This document shows positions 52,767 to 64,000 of a stretch of DNA of 64,000 nucleotides, piece by piece. The notes beneath the pieces are model-generated. The model was not told the DNA's origin and did no database searches. It worked only from the letters and a program-made list of their open reading frames with translations. The first letter of the stretch is position 1. Each line of letters starts with the position of its first letter. Origin of the DNA: Lysobacter sp. yr284 (GTDB taxonomy: Bacteria > Pseudomonadota > Gammaproteobacteria > Xanthomonadales > Xanthomonadaceae); NCBI RefSeq assembly GCF_900107375.1, contig NZ_FNPT01000004.1, positions 62,001 through 126,000 on the forward strand, read 5' to 3'. Position numbers and translations under genes: made by a program.

Positions 52767-55532
52767 TCAGTCCAGCTTGCGCCGCTGCGCCGCCAGTTCT
52801 TCCAGCATCGCGGTCCAGTCGACCAGGCGCTTGCGTTCCTGCTCCACCACCGCCGGCGGCGCGTTCTGCACGAAGGTGTCGCTGGCGAGCTTGGCCTTGC
52901 ACTTGTCGATCTCGCCGGCCACGCGCTTGCTTTCCTTGTCCAGGCGCACGCGCTCGGCGTCGAGCTTCTCCGCCGGCAGCGGCACCAGCAGGGTCAGTTC
53001 GCCGACCACCGCCGGCGCGGCCGGCGGCGCGGAGGCGGCGTCCTCGACGAACTCGATCCGGTCGAGCTTGTTGAGGAAGCGCAGCTGCGAGGCGAAGCGT
53101 TCGCTTCGCTCGCGGTCGCTGGCGTCGCCCTTGGCCAGCAGCAGCGAGACCGCATCGGACGGCTTGACGTTGAGCTCGCTGCGCACCTTGCGCAGCGCCG
53201 ACACCATCGCCTTGAGCCATTCCACGTCGGCCTCGGCCTGGGCGTCGCCGCCGGCGATGTCGGCGGCGCGCGGGTACGGCCGCAGCATCACCGTGGCCTC
53301 GTCCAGGCCGAGCTTGGGCGCGATCTGCTGCCACAACTCGTCGGTCACGAACGGAATCAGCGGATGCAGCAGCGACAGCAGGCGTTCGAGCACGTACAGC
53401 AACGTGTGGCGGGTGCTGTCGGCGGCGGCGCGGTCCTCGCCCTGCAGCGCCGGCTTGGACAGTTCGACGAACCAGTCGCAGTAGGCGTTCCAGGCGAATT
53501 CGTACAGGCTCTGGGCGAGCAGGTCGAAGCGGTAGGCGGCGAAGTGGGCCTGCGCCTCGGCCGCGGTCTTGGCCAGCTGCGCCAGGATCCAGCGCTCGGC
53601 GTCGGTCCGGGGCTGCGGCGCGCCGGCGAAGCTCGCGCCGTCGGTGTTCATCAGCACGAAGCGGGTGGCGTTCCACAGCTTGTTGCAGAAGTTCTTGTAG
53701 CCCTCGGCGCGGCCGAGGTCGAACTTGATGTCGCGGCCGTGGGTGGCCAGCGCGGCGATGGTGAAGCGCAGCGCGTCGGCGCCGAAGGCGGGGATGCCGT
53801 CGGGGAACTCGCGGCGGGTGGCCTTCTCGATCTTCTCGGCCATCTTCGGCTGCATCAGGCCCGAGACGCGCTTGGCGACCAGGTCCTCGAGCGGGATGCC
53901 GTCGATCAGGTCGAGCGGATCGAGCACGTTGCCCTTGGACTTGGACATCTTCTGCCCGTCCTTGTCGCGCACCAGGCCGTGCATGTACACGTCCTTGAAC
54001 GGCACCACGCCGACGAAGTGGTCGGTCAGCATGATCATGCGCGCGACCCAGAAGAAGATGATGTCGAACCCGGTGACCAGCACGCTGGTCGGCAGGTAGC
54101 GCTCGAAACCGCGCGCGCCCATCGCCGCCTCGTCCGGCCAGCCCTGGGTGCTGAACGGCCACAGGCCCGAGGAGAACCAGGTCTCCAGCACGTCGTTGTC
54201 CTGGCGCAGCGCGACGTCCGCGCCGAGCCCGGCGCGCGCGCGCGCATCGGCTTCGTCGCGGCCGACGTAGATCGCGCCGGCGTCGTCGTACCACGCCGGA
54301 ATGCGGTGGCCCCACCACAGCTGGCGGCTGATGCACCAGTCCTGGATGTTCTCCATCCAGTGGCGGTAAGTGTTGATCCAGTTGCCCGGAACGAAGCGCA
54401 CCTCGCCGGCTTCCACGATCTCCAGGCCGCGCGCGGCCAGGCCGTCCATCTTCACGAACCACTGGTCGGTGAGGTAGGGCTCGATCACCTGGTTGGTGCG
54501 GTCGCCGCGCGGCACCTGCAGCTTGTGGTCCTTGGTCTCGACCAGCAGCCCCAGCGCTTCCAGGTCGGCGAGCACGGCCTTGCGCGCGTCGAAACGGTCC
54601 AGGCCGACGTACTTCGCCGGCGCGTTGCCGTTGACCTTCGCGTCCAGGGTGAAAATGTTGATCAGCGGCAGGCCGTGGCGCTGGCCGACCGCGTAGTCGT
54701 TGAAGTCGTGCGCGGGGGTGACCTTGACCACGCCGGTGCCGAACTCGCGGTCGACGTAGGCGTCGGCGATGACCGGAATCTCGCGCTCGCTCAGCGGCAG
54801 CTTCACGGTCTTGCCGATCAGGTGCGCGTAGCGCTCGTCGTCGGGATGGACCATGACCGCGGTGTCGCCGAGCATGGTTTCCGGACGCGTGGTGGCGACC
54901 ACGAGCGTCGCGCTGCCGTCGCTGAGCGGATAGGCGATCGACCACAGGAAGCCGTTCTCTTCCTCGTTGACGACTTCCAGGTCGGAGATCGCGGTCTTCA
55001 GCACCGGGTCCCAGTTGACCAGGCGCTGGCCCCGGTAGATCAGGCCCTGCTCGTGCATGCGCACGAACGCCTCGACCACGGCGTTGGACGCGATCGGATC
55101 CATGGTGAACATCGAGCGCGACCAATCGCCGGACGCGCCCAGGCGGCGCATCTGCCGCTCGATGGTGCCGCCGGAATGCTGCTTCCACTCCCACACCTTC
55201 TCGATGAAGCCGTCGCGGCCGAGGCCGTCGCGGGTCAGCCCTTCCTGGCCGAGATTGCGCGCCACCACCATCTCGGTGGCGATGCCGGCGTGGTCGGTGC
55301 CCATCTGCCACAGCGTGTCGCAGCCGAGCATGCGGTGGTAGCGGATCAGCGCGTCCTGCAGGGTGTGCTGGAACGCGTGGCCCATGTGCAGGGTGCCGGT
55401 GACGTTCGGCGGCGGCAGCAGGATGGTGTAGGCCGGCCCCTCGCCGCGCGGTTTGAATACGCCGCTGCTTTCCCACTGTTCGTACAGGCGGGCTTCGAAC
55501 TGTTTGGGATCGTAGCTGGACTCGAGGGACAT
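52767..55532 (-). CDS. valS: Valyl-tRNA synthetase
   Basis: The 921-residue class I synthetase has the HIGH-type motif [12 protein letters not shown] after PPPNVTGTL, the [12 protein letters not shown] motif, a CP1 editing domain (about 190-330), and a C-terminal coiled-coil with [20 protein letters not shown]. It charges tRNA-Val and edits threonyl mistakes. It follows holC on the minus strand, in the conserved pepA-holC-valS order. Confidence 0.98.
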   Translation of the reverse strand: MSLESSYDPKQFEARLYEQWESSGVFKPRGEGPAYTILLPPPNVTGTLHMGHAFQHTLQDALIRYHRMLGCDTLWQMGTDHAGIATEMVVARNLGQEGLTRDGLGRDGFIEKVWEWKQHSGGTIERQMRRLGASGDWSRSMFTMDPIASNAVVEAFVRMHEQGLIYRGQRLVNWDPVLKTAISDLEVVNEEENGFLWSIAYPLSDGSATLVVATTRPETMLGDTAVMVHPDDERYAHLIGKTVKLPLSEREIPVIADAYVDREFGTGVVKVTPAHDFNDYAVGQRHGLPLINIFTLDAKVNGNAPAKYVGLDRFDARKAVLADLEALGLLVETKDHKLQVPRGDRTNQVIEPYLTDQWFVKMDGLAARGLEIVEAGEVRFVPGNWINTYRHWMENIQDWCISRQLWWGHRIPAWYDDAGAIYVGRDEADARARAGLGADVALRQDNDVLETWFSSGLWPFSTQGWPDEAAMGARGFERYLPTSVLVTGFDIIFFWVARMIMLTDHFVGVVPFKDVYMHGLVRDKDGQKMSKSKGNVLDPLDLIDGIPLEDLVAKRVSGLMQPKMAEKIEKATRREFPDGIPAFGADALRFTIAALATHGRDIKFDLGRAEGYKNFCNKLWNATRFVLMNTDGASFAGAPQPRTDAERWILAQLAKTAAEAQAHFAAYRFDLLAQSLYEFAWNAYCDWFVELSKPALQGEDRAAADSTRHTLLYVLERLLSLLHPLIPFVTDELWQQIAPKLGLDEATVMLRPYPRAADIAGGDAQAEADVEWLKAMVSALRKVRSELNVKPSDAVSLLLAKGDASDRERSERFASQLRFLNKLDRIEFVEDAASAPPAAPAVVGELTLLVPLPAEKLDAERVRLDKESKRVAGEIDKCKAKLASDTFVQNAPPAVVEQERKRLVDWTAMLEELAAQRRKLD

Positions 55533-55641
55533 AGGTTCGGGAATCGGGAGTAGGGAATAGGAAGTCGGGTGGAACGTCTGCCGGATATGGGGACGATGCA
55601 GGAGCGTCGAAACGGCTCCGGCCGGTTCCCCATTCGCGGCC

Positions 55642-56067
55642 TCACATATCGTGCTTGTTCAACTGCAACCCGCGCGCCTGGTACTGCTTCCAGCGCTCGC
55701 GCAGCGGGCCGCGCGCGCTGTCGTCGGCAGGGACGACTTCGAGCACGCGCTCGAAGCCGTCGGCGACCGCGGCGTCGCGCAGGTTGATCACCAGCGGGCG
55801 CAGCGCGGGGTCGTGGTCGGGCGCGGCGATCAGCACGTCGGCTTCGTCCTCGTCCTCGTCCATGCCGGCGATCTGGTGCGGGATGTAGGCGTCCTCGCCC
55901 ATGTCCCAGAGCATGTCGTCGAGCTGCTCGGCCTGCTCGGCGCTGCGCGCCAGGATCAGGGCCGGCAGGTTGGCGGCATGGGCCTTGCGCGCAAGCTCGC
56001 AGACCAACCGAAGCGGCTCTTCTTTGAAGCGCGGCGATTGGATGAGGTAGAAGTCGGCGCGGGGCAT
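55642..56067 (-). CDS. holC: DNA polymerase III chi subunit
   Basis: The 141-residue protein starts [18 protein letters not shown] and has the chi features [11 protein letters not shown]-like [36 protein letters not shown] and [20 protein letters not shown], ending [16 protein letters not shown]. Chi joins psi to link the clamp loader with single-stranded-DNA-binding protein. It sits between pepA and valS, the usual arrangement. Confidence 0.95.
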   Translation of the reverse strand: MPRADFYLIQSPRFKEEPLRLVCELARKAHAANLPALILARSAEQAEQLDDMLWDMGEDAYIPHQIAGMDEDEDEADVLIAAPDHDPALRPLVINLRDAAVADGFERVLEVVPADDSARGPLRERWKQYQARGLQLNKHDM

Positions 56068-56394
56068 GGAGGCCTACTGTGCGGAGGGAAACGGGTTGTT
56101 CGGCTGGCAGGGAGCGTTTTCGCAGGGCCACCGCAGGCGACGGCCCTGCCGCAGCCGCGCCTGCGGCATCGCGCGGACGACGCCCATGGCCGGCATCATC
56201 GCCTGCCGGGCGTCCACGCCCTGGATCTCAGGGCGCGACGCCGGGCCAAAGCCGTCGTCGGGCTCGACCGCGCAGGCGCGGTCTTCGCCGCGGGTATGCG
56301 GCGGGCCGATGCGGACCCGCAGGATCGCTTCCGAACCATCGGTAGCGACCCTGCGCGCATTGCGTTCGGCCATCCGCATGCCCGTGCGCGGCGC
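56068..56394. other. Intergenic region (327 bp) between pepA and holC
   Basis: An open frame of about 100 codons runs on the minus strand (56074-56379), but it has no recognisable family, no good ribosome binding site, and an arginine/proline-rich composition typical of chance frames at this GC content. No terminator with a T-run was seen. I do not call a gene. Confidence 0.5.
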
Positions 56395-57867
<1,473 letters not shown>

Positions 57868-58169
57868 CCAACAGATTCCCGAGCAGATAGGAAGGTGAGT
57901 ACGTACAATCGTCCGGCTGTGCCGAGGCCGATCCTGAGAACGCATGCCCTGCGGCATGCCTTGTGGGGCGGACCGCGGAACCGGCGGACGGCCGGCGACG
58001 CGGGGCGCGGAAGGATTCGCGACCGGGGCCAGGCCCGCCATGGCGTTCCGGGACCGGAATCGGACCGGTCGCCGGGCGGCGAGGGCAGGCCAGCCGTCGA
58101 ACGAACCCCCGAGTTTAAAGCAAGCCCGCCCGATGCCGAAGCCCATTCCGAAGCGCGCCCCCACGCCTC
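57868..58169. other. Intergenic region (302 bp) between divergent pepA and lptF
   Basis: Promoters for both directions should lie here. A short palindrome GTACGTAC sits 29 bases before the pepA ATG, in an AT-richer stretch with TTGTACG on the minus strand. The rest is GC-rich. No gene was recognised. Confidence 0.5.
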
Positions 58170-59252
58170 ATGCAGAAGCTTGACCGTTACCTGACCGGCG
58201 AATTCGCCCAGGCGATCTTCGCCACCCTGGTGGTGCTGCTGATCGTCTGCGTCGGCGGCGCCTTCACCGACGTGCTCGAGGACATCGCCAAGGGCAAGGT
58301 CCCGGCCGGGCTGATGCTGGTCCAGCTGGGCCTGGTCCTGATCAAGTGGCTGCCGCTGATCCTGCCGCTGGCGCTGCTGCTGGGGCTGATGCTGGGCATG
58401 GGCCGGCTCTACCGCGACTCGGAAATGCCGGTGATCGCCTCGGTCGGCGTCGGCCCGCGCCGGCTGCTCAAGCCGCTGCTGATGGTGGCCGGGCCGATCG
58501 TGCTGCTGGTCGGCGCCTGCTCGATGTGGCTCGGCCCCTGGGCCGACCGCTCCTCGCGGGCGATGATCAACGAGGCCAACCGCAGCCTGGTGGTGGCCGG
58601 GCTGGAGCCGGGCGCCTTCACCGGCCTGCCCAACGGCAACGGGGTGATCTACGTCGGCGGCATGTCCAACGACGGCAAGAGCTTCGACCGGGTCTTCATC
58701 TACCGCAACAAGCCCGACCGCCGCGACGTCACCACCTCCAAGACCGGCCGCCTGACCGTCGACGCCAACGGCGAGCGCTACCTGACCCTGGACGACGGCT
58801 TCGAGGTCGAAGGGCCCGACAACGGCGACCTCAACTACCGGCTGATGCGCTACAAGCGCAACGACGTGCTGCTGCCGGCCAACGAGGACCGCTACGATCC
58901 CAAGTCGCCGGAAATGCTGACCACCTTGCAGTTGCTCGGCGACCCGCGTCGCGAGGCCAACGCGCAGCTGCACTACCGCCTGACCCCGCCGCTGATGGCG
59001 CTGGCCTTCGCCCTGCTGGCGATCCCGCTGGCGCGCAGCACCCCGCGCCAGGCCCGCTACGGCAGCATGCTGATCGGCTTCCTGGCGTACCTGATCGGCT
59101 TCAACTTCATGATGATGGGCACCGGCTGGCTCGAGGACGGCAAGATCCCCGGCCTGCTCGGCCTGTGGTGGCTGAGCGTGCCGCTGCTGTCGGTGGCGCT
59201 GTGGATGTACCTGCGCGACGGCCGGGTCGGCCGGCGGAGGGCGGCGGCATGA
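58170..59252 (+). CDS. lptF: LPS export permease LptF
   Basis: The 360-residue protein has three N-terminal membrane helices (MQKLDRYLTGEFAQAIFATL, PLILPLALLLGLMLGMGRLY), a large periplasmic beta-jellyroll domain (about 130-260) and three C-terminal helices. It also shows the conserved SEMPVIASVGVGPRRLLKP segment. With LptG and LptB it extracts LPS from the inner membrane and passes it to LptC. It overlaps lptG by four bases. Confidence 0.96.
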   Translation: MQKLDRYLTGEFAQAIFATLVVLLIVCVGGAFTDVLEDIAKGKVPAGLMLVQLGLVLIKWLPLILPLALLLGLMLGMGRLYRDSEMPVIASVGVGPRRLLKPLLMVAGPIVLLVGACSMWLGPWADRSSRAMINEANRSLVVAGLEPGAFTGLPNGNGVIYVGGMSNDGKSFDRVFIYRNKPDRRDVTTSKTGRLTVDANGERYLTLDDGFEVEGPDNGDLNYRLMRYKRNDVLLPANEDRYDPKSPEMLTTLQLLGDPRREANAQLHYRLTPPLMALAFALLAIPLARSTPRQARYGSMLIGFLAYLIGFNFMMMGTGWLEDGKIPGLLGLWWLSVPLLSVALWMYLRDGRVGRRRAAA

Positions 59253-60349
59253 AGCCCTTCCCGAAGATCCACGACATCTACGTCGGCCGGGTGGTGCTCA
59301 GCACCGTGCTGCTGACCTGGGCGGTGCTGCTGGGCCTGGACTTCATGCTCAGCTTCGTCGGCGAATTCGGCGACATCGGCAAGGGCCGCTACGGGATCAT
59401 GCAGGCGCTGGCCTACATGGCCCTGACCGTGCCGCGGCGCGCCTACGCGCTGTTCCCCTACGCCTCGGTGGTCGGTTCGCTGATGGCGCTGGGCCAGTTG
59501 GCCTCGACCTCGGAGCTGACCGTGCTGCGCGCGGTCGGCCTGTCGCGGCGCCGGCTCAGCATCGCGGTGGCCGGCGCGCTGGCGCTGCTGACCCTGCTGA
59601 TGGTGCTCAACGGCGAGACCCTGGCGCCGGCCGCGCAGCGCCGCGCCGAGGGCCTTAAGGCCGCGGCCAAGTCCAACAACCAGGTAGTGGCCGAGTATTC
59701 CGGCCTGTGGGCGCGCGAGGGCGACGTGATCCTGGCCGCCAGCCAGGGCCAGGAGCGCAGCCAGGGCGCCGACCGCTGGCTGGAGCTGCGCAACGTCAAC
59801 CTGTACCAGTTCGGCGCGGACGGGCGGCTGGTGTCGATCGCGGTGGCCGGCGTGGCCGAGCACCGCCCCGGCGGCTGGCTGCTGCGCGACGTCACCCGCA
59901 CCACCTTCCACGAGAAATCGGCGGAGAAGAAGCAGATCGCCGAGGAGCGCTGGGAGTCCAAGCTCGACAGCTCGGCGTTGATGAGCGGCACCAACCGCCC
60001 GCGCTACCTCAGCGCCACCGCCCTGCACAAGGCGATCGAGGACCGCCAGCGCAACCAGCTCGACGCCGGCGAATTCGAGGCCCACTACTGGGGCCGCTGG
60101 TTCTACCCGCTCAACGTGCTGGCGCTGTGCCTGGCCGCGGTGCCGTTCGCCTTCGGCAGCCTGCGCAGCGGCGGCATGAGCAAGCGCTTGTTCATCGGCA
60201 TCGTGTTCGCGCTGATGTTCTGGCTGCTGCAGAACCAGTTCGTCGAACTGGCCAAGGTGTTCCGCTTCGACTTCCGCCTGGCCTACCTGATGCCGACCGT
60301 GGTGATGCTGTCGGTGTCGGCGTTCCTGTTCCGGCGACGGTCGGGCTAG
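59249..60349 (+). CDS. lptG: LPS export permease LptG
   Basis: The 366-residue partner of LptF has the same layout. Conserved features include YIGRVV-like IYVGRVVLSTVLLTW, ASTSELTVLRAVGLSRRRL and the C-terminal FVELAKVFRFDFRLAYLMPT. It forms the heterodimeric membrane part of the Lpt exporter. A family B repeat pair and an RDD gene converge from downstream. Confidence 0.96.
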   Translation: MKPFPKIHDIYVGRVVLSTVLLTWAVLLGLDFMLSFVGEFGDIGKGRYGIMQALAYMALTVPRRAYALFPYASVVGSLMALGQLASTSELTVLRAVGLSRRRLSIAVAGALALLTLLMVLNGETLAPAAQRRAEGLKAAAKSNNQVVAEYSGLWAREGDVILAASQGQERSQGADRWLELRNVNLYQFGADGRLVSIAVAGVAEHRPGGWLLRDVTRTTFHEKSAEKKQIAEERWESKLDSSALMSGTNRPRYLSATALHKAIEDRQRNQLDAGEFEAHYWGRWFYPLNVLALCLAAVPFAFGSLRSGGMSKRLFIGIVFALMFWLLQNQFVELAKVFRFDFRLAYLMPTVVMLSVSAFLFRRRSG

Positions 60350-60388
60350 CCGCAGCGCCTGTGGGCATCCCGCCTGTGGGTATCGCCC

Positions 60389-60513
60389 TGTAGGAGCGAC
60401 GCAAGTCGCGACCGCGACACCGCACAGGCCGCGCAAGCCGCGATTCGTCATGGTTCCGCCGCAGTCGCGCCGGCGCGTCGGGTGGCGCGGTCGCGACTCG
60501 CGTCGCTCCTACA
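60389..60513. repeat. Family B inverted-repeat pair downstream of lptG
   Basis: Arm 60389-60420 (TGTAGGAGCGACGCAAGTCG...) and arm 60486-60513 (CGCGGTCGCGACTCGCGTCG...) are reverse complements. The core differs from the copy at 33014-33115 by compensating changes in both arms (GACG/CGTC instead of GGCG/CGCC), which indicates selection or copying for pairing. Confidence 0.82.
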
Positions 60514-60525
60514 AGGGGGTGCGGA

Positions 60526-61005
60526 TCAGCGCTTTTGCTTGGGCAGGCGCTCGGTGCGGGTGCCGCTGGCGCGGTCGTGCCAGGTCAGCCGGTCGCGGTC
60601 GAGCCAGGCCCACCAGAAACCGAGCCCGCCGAGCAGCAGCGACAGCGTGCCGGCCGCGTAGCGCAGCCACAGCGCCTTCCAGCCCGGCGCGCCGCCGTCG
60701 GCGGCGCCGACCCGCAGCCGCCACGGCCGCATTCCCAGGGTCTGCCCGCCGCGGCGCCAGCTCAGCGTGGCGTAGCCGCCGGCGGCCAGCCAGCACAACG
60801 TCCATTCCAGGAACCACCATCCGGTCAGCGGCCGGATGTTCTCGTGGGTGTCGTGCCCGGCGGCGGTGAAGGCCACCACCATGACCACGCCGATCAGCAT
60901 CCACAACGCCAGCACCGGCCAGAAGTCGTAGAACAGCGAAAGCAGGCGCCAGCCGATCAGCGGCGCGGGGCGGTCGGGGGCGGTCACGGTGGCGGGTGCG
61001 CTCAT
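60526..61005 (-). CDS. RDD family membrane protein
   Basis: From ATG 61005 the product is 159 residues. It has the RDD layout: an Arg/Asp-containing first helix (WRLLSLFYDFWPVLALWMLI), a second helix (EWTLCWLAAGGYATLSW), the GQTLGMRPWRLRV motif, and a third helical segment ending RLTWHDRASGTR. RDD proteins are inner-membrane proteins, some linked to sodium/proton exchange or to compatible-solute transport, but this one has no clear partner. It is divergent from xerD. Confidence 0.85.
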   Translation of the reverse strand: MSAPATVTAPDRPAPLIGWRLLSLFYDFWPVLALWMLIGVVMVVAFTAAGHDTHENIRPLTGWWFLEWTLCWLAAGGYATLSWRRGGQTLGMRPWRLRVGAADGGAPGWKALWLRYAAGTLSLLLGGLGFWWAWLDRDRLTWHDRASGTRTERLPKQKR

Positions 61006-61126
61006 GCCGTCAGGATAAGGCCGGAGCGGGCGCGAAGCAGCGGGCGCGCGCGCAAGCGGCGCGCTCGCGGCGTTCGCCCGCGACGCGCTGCCTCGCCTTC
61101 GCCCGCGCTGCTCTAAGCTTCCCGGC

Positions 61127-62071
61127 ATGACCGCCACGCCCGCCGATCGCCGCGTCCTCGCCATGGCCCTGCCGCCGCTCGAACCGGCCGATGCCGATGC
61201 GATCGCCTCGTTCCTGGATGCGATCTGGGCCGAAAACGGCCTCGCCCAGCAAACCCTGCACAGCTACCGCCGCGACCTGGAGGGCCTGGCGCGCTGGCGC
61301 GAGGGGCGCGGGCTGGCCGGCGCCGACCGCGCGGCCTTGTTCGACTACCTGGCCTGGCGCACCCGCGAGGGCTATTCGCCGCGCAGCAATGCGCGGCTGT
61401 TGTCGGCGCTGCGCGCGTTCTATGCCTACCGGCTGCGGCGCGGCCTGCGCCGCGACGATCCGACCGCGCTGCTGGCGCCGCCGAAGCTGCCGCGCTCGCT
61501 GCCCAAGGCGCTGGCCGAGAGCCAGATCGACGCGCTGCTGGCCGCGCCCGAGGTCGGGCAGCCGCTGGGCCTGCGCGACCGCGCCATGCTCGAACTGATG
61601 TATGCCTGCGGCCTGCGCGTGAGCGAGTTGGTGCAGCTGCCTGCGACCGCGATCAACCTGCGCCAGGGCGTGCTGCGGGTGATGGGCAAGGGCAGCAAGG
61701 AGCGGCTGGTGCCGCTGGGCGAGGAAGCCCAGCACTGGCTGGAGCGCTACCTCGCGCAGGCGCGGCCGAGCCTGGCCGGCAAGCGCGCGCTGGCGCCGTT
61801 GTTCATCGAGCCCAGCGGCGAGGCGCCGAGCCGGCAGGCGTTCTGGCACCTGGTCAAGCGCTACGCCGCGGCGGCCGGGATCGACCCGGCGCGGATCAGC
61901 CCGCACGGGCTGCGCCACAGCTTCGCCACCCACCTGCTCAACCGCGGCGCCGACCTGCGCGCGCTGCAGTTGCTGCTCGGGCACAGCTCGCTGTCGACCA
62001 CCCAGATCTACACCCTGGTCGCGCGCGAGCAGCTCAAGCGCCTGCACGCGAAGCACCATCCGCGCGGTTGA
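61127..62071 (+). CDS. xerD: Site-specific tyrosine recombinase XerD
   Basis: The 314-residue recombinase has an N-terminal SAM-like core-binding domain ([19 protein letters not shown]) and the catalytic domain with R164 in CGLRVSEL, a lysine in [12 protein letters not shown]260 and R263 in [11 protein letters not shown]286 in [13 protein letters not shown], and nucleophile Y295. With XerC it resolves chromosome dimers at dif. The dsbC-type genes follow, an order kept in many gammaproteobacteria. ATG 61163 is an alternative start. Confidence 0.95.
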   Translation: MTATPADRRVLAMALPPLEPADADAIASFLDAIWAENGLAQQTLHSYRRDLEGLARWREGRGLAGADRAALFDYLAWRTREGYSPRSNARLLSALRAFYAYRLRRGLRRDDPTALLAPPKLPRSLPKALAESQIDALLAAPEVGQPLGLRDRAMLELMYACGLRVSELVQLPATAINLRQGVLRVMGKGSKERLVPLGEEAQHWLERYLAQARPSLAGKRALAPLFIEPSGEAPSRQAFWHLVKRYAAAAGIDPARISPHGLRHSFATHLLNRGADLRALQLLLGHSSLSTTQIYTLVAREQLKRLHAKHHPRG

Positions 62072-62264
62072 GGCCGGCGCATCGCCCGCGAGCCGGCGGC
62101 GCGCGCGATCGCCTGCGCGGGGCAGGGCGGGGAACGGCCGCGCTTGTCCACCCGCTGTGATCGGCCTCACGGAACGCCGGGATGAACGCGCGGTCCGCGA
62201 CGGACGGTTGAACTCCGATCCGCCGCCGGCGGTCGATTCGCCCACCCGCCAAGGAATCCAGGCC

Positions 62265-63146
62265 ATGAAGCGCATCCTTCTCGCCATGCTCGGCGCCGCC
62301 AGCCTGTCCGCCTGCGCCCAGGCGCCGCAAGCCGCGGTCGCGGCCCCGGCCGCCGCCAAGCCGGCCGCCGCGGCCGCGCCGGCCACGCCCAAGGTCGCCG
62401 CCGGCAGCGCCGACGCGCGCGCGATCGAAGCGGTGCGCTCGCTCAACGCCACGGTCGCGATCGACAAGGTCGGCGCGGCGGCGATGCCGGGCTTCCGCGA
62501 AGTGGTGGCCGGCAGCCAGGTGGTCTATGTCAGCGACGACGGCGACTACCTGTTCCTGCCCGGCCCCGGCGGCGCGCTGTTCAACCTGCGGGCCAAGCGC
62601 AACCTGACCCAGGACACCGTGGCCGGCCTGCGCCGCGACCTGCTCAAGGCGATTCCCGCCAGCGAGCGCATCGTGTTCGCCCCGGCCCGCCCCAAGTACA
62701 CGGTCACCGTGTTCACCGACGCCGAATGCGGCTACTGCCGCAAGCTGCACAGCGAGATCGCCGAATACAACCGCCAGGGCATCGCGGTGGAGTACCTGGC
62801 GTTCCCGCGCATGGGCCTGGGCACCGAGGACTACAAGAAGATGGTGTCGGTGTGGTGCGCGGCCGACCGCCGCAAGGCCCTGACCGAGGTCAAGGCCGGC
62901 CGCGACCTGCCGGCGCGGCAGTGCCCGAACACGGTCGAGCAGCAATACCGGATCGGGCTGCAGGCCGGCGTCGGCGAGACCGGCACGCCGACGGTCCTGA
63001 CCGCCGACGGCGTCCAGCTCGGCGGCTATCTGCCGCCGGCGCGGCTGCGCGAGGCGCTCGACAGCCTCGCCGCTGAAGCCAAAGGGGCGGCGCAGCAAGC
63101 GCCCACGGGCGCGGCGCGACCGGTGCCGGCGGCCGGCGGCGCGTGA
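62265..63146 (+). CDS. dsbC: DsbC-type disulfide isomerase, lipoprotein form
   Basis: ATG 62265, behind AAGGAA, gives 293 residues. The N-terminus ends in a lipobox LSAC at residue 17, suggesting lipid anchoring, which is uncommon for DsbC. An Ala/Pro linker leads to the dimerisation domain and then a thioredoxin domain with the active site CGYC (C155, C158) in TDAECGYCRKLH, and later GETGTPTVLTADG with the cis-proline. It should reshuffle wrong disulfides in periplasmic or secreted proteins. The C-terminus has an extra Ala/Pro tail. A paralogue begins 383 bases downstream. Confidence 0.92.
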   Translation: MKRILLAMLGAASLSACAQAPQAAVAAPAAAKPAAAAAPATPKVAAGSADARAIEAVRSLNATVAIDKVGAAAMPGFREVVAGSQVVYVSDDGDYLFLPGPGGALFNLRAKRNLTQDTVAGLRRDLLKAIPASERIVFAPARPKYTVTVFTDAECGYCRKLHSEIAEYNRQGIAVEYLAFPRMGLGTEDYKKMVSVWCAADRRKALTEVKAGRDLPARQCPNTVEQQYRIGLQAGVGETGTPTVLTADGVQLGGYLPPARLREALDSLAAEAKGAAQQAPTGAARPVPAAGGA

Positions 63147-63529
63147 GCCGCGGGGCCTGAATCCCGCCGTCCTGGTCTCGCCGGGTAACGCTTGGCGGGT
63201 GAAATCGGCCGCAAGCGGCGGGCGGCGAGACTGCGGCCGAACCCAGCCCGGCCGGCGCCTGCGCGGCCACTGCGGGGCCGGCACAGACGGCGTGCCCGCA
63301 CGCCCCGCCCCGGCGTTCGGCCGGCCGTCGACGGCGCGCAGGGCCGGCCCCGGCGTGGCCGGATCGGCGCCGCAGCGACGATTCCAATCCGCGACCGATG
63401 CCCGTCCGGGCCCGCGTGACCCGGGTCGCGGAACACGAACTGCAAACCCCCTCCATGCCACAATCGGTCGAACCTAACGTCCCCCGGGCGGTCCAACGCC
63501 CACTCGCTCCCGCCAAGGATTCACAGCAA
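63147..63529. other. Intergenic region (383 bp) between two dsbC-like genes
   Basis: No gene or clear terminator was recognised. It is GC-rich with scattered open frames lacking any recognisable family. Near its end lies CCACAATCGG, a possible weak -10, and AAGGA about 15 bases before the next ATG. Confidence 0.5.
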
Positions 63530-64000
63530 ATGAAGCGCATCCTCTTCGCCGTGCTCGGCGCCATCAGCCTGTCCGCCTGCGCCCAGGCGCCGCAGGGCGC
63601 CGCCGATGCGGCCAAGACCGATCCGGCCAAGGTCTACGCCGCCCAGCCGGCGGTGCCGACCGGCAATGCGCCCAAGGTCGCCGCTGGCAGCGCCGACGCG
63701 CGCGCCGTCGAGGCCGTGCGCACGCTCAATCCGAAGGTCGACATCGACAAGGTCGGCCCGGCGCCGATGCCGGGCTTCCGCGAGGCGGTGGTCGGCGGCC
63801 AGGTGGTCTATGTCAGCGACGACGGCCGCTACCTGTTCCTGCCCGGTTCCGGCGGCGCGCTGTTCGACACCAAGGCCAAGCGCAACGTGATGGAAGACAC
63901 CCTCGCCGGCATGCGCCGCGACCTGCTCAAGACCATCCCGGCCAGCGAGCGCATCGTGTTCGCCCCGCCGAACCCCAAGCACACCGTCACCATCTTCACC
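63530..64000 (+). CDS. Second DsbC-type protein (3' end outside window)
   Basis: The first 157 residues are present; the frame is open at the window end. It starts MKRILFAVLGAISLSACAQAP, almost identical to the upstream protein's signal and lipobox, then diverges in a short linker and is again closely related (AGSADARAVEAVRTLN, MPGFREAVVGGQVVYVSDDG, IPASERIVFAP). The window ends just before the position of the CXXC active site, so activity cannot be judged. Its ribosome binding site AAGGA resembles that of the first copy. This is a tandem gene duplication. Confidence 0.9.
   Translation, partial: MKRILFAVLGAISLSACAQAPQGAADAAKTDPAKVYAAQPAVPTGNAPKVAAGSADARAVEAVRTLNPKVDIDKVGPAPMPGFREAVVGGQVVYVSDDGRYLFLPGSGGALFDTKAKRNVMEDTLAGMRRDLLKTIPASERIVFAPPNPKHTVTIFT

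Noticed and set aside
52626-55553. A 975-codon open frame antisense to valS
   Set aside because: The minus strand encodes an unmistakable valyl-tRNA synthetase; the plus-strand frame has no family resemblance and no ribosome binding site.
56074-56379. Possible 101-residue protein between pepA and holC
   Set aside because: No ribosome binding site, no recognisable family and an arginine/proline-rich composition; most likely a chance frame.

Overview
The window is very GC-rich (roughly 70%) bacterial chromosome with dense genes and strongly GC3-biased codons. Gene content and order (pepA-holC-valS divergent from lptFG, xerD-dsbC, etfAB, pssA-orf-rimI, a manC/xanB-type bifunctional enzyme, an H-NS-like protein, PilU) point to the Xanthomonadaceae, most likely Lysobacter or a close relative. 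This is inferred from gene content, not from a database match. No rRNA, tRNA, insertion sequence, prophage or CRISPR array was seen.

Layout. 1-7.1 kb: tyrosine-degradation enzymes (FAH-family hydrolase, maleylacetoacetate isomerase), the retraction ATPase PilU, a pair of small envelope proteins, a YdcH-like protein preceded by a structured leader, and cystathionine beta-synthase. 7.4-8.6 kb: a cystathionine gamma-lyase/synthase completing transsulfuration. 8.6-21.1 kb: an eight-gene, tightly overlapping polysaccharide operon with glycosyltransferases, an ABC exporter (Wzm/Wzt with an extended C-terminus), a methyltransferase that may cap chains, Rmd and Gmd (GDP-D-rhamnose), a giant three-domain glycosyltransferase and a double methyltransferase. 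21.8-27.6 kb: a second envelope-sugar module resembling Arn/Gtr three-component systems (GT-C membrane transferase, polyprenyl-phosphate GT2, small SMR-like flippase) with methyltransferase, acyltransferase and PIG-L deacetylase genes. 27.7-40.2 kb: etfBA, hexose-phosphate mutarotase, manC (GDP-mannose supply), an ATP-grasp enzyme, a two-subunit CoA-transferase, a secreted metalloprotease with six FG-GAP-like repeats, and ETF-ubiquinone oxidoreductase. 40.4-47.9 kb: AlkB, a phospholipid-transport (Mla-type) operon with an inserted CPBP protease gene, a ThrE-type exporter and an H-NS-like protein. 48.4-64 kb: housekeeping genes (proS, pssA, a probable holD, rimI, valS, holC, pepA, lptF, lptG, an RDD protein, xerD) and two tandem dsbC-like genes, the second cut by the window end.

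How it fits together. Much of the window builds the outer envelope: ManC makes GDP-mannose, Gmd and Rmd would convert it to GDP-D-rhamnose, the clustered transferases would assemble a glycan exported by Wzm/Wzt, LptFG moves finished LPS outward, the Mla-like system handles phospholipids, and PssA makes phosphatidylserine. The Arn/Gtr-like module could decorate LPS or another glycan. Two families of short inverted repeats lie between genes; one family is expanded into a four-unit tandem array near 5.4-5.6 kb.
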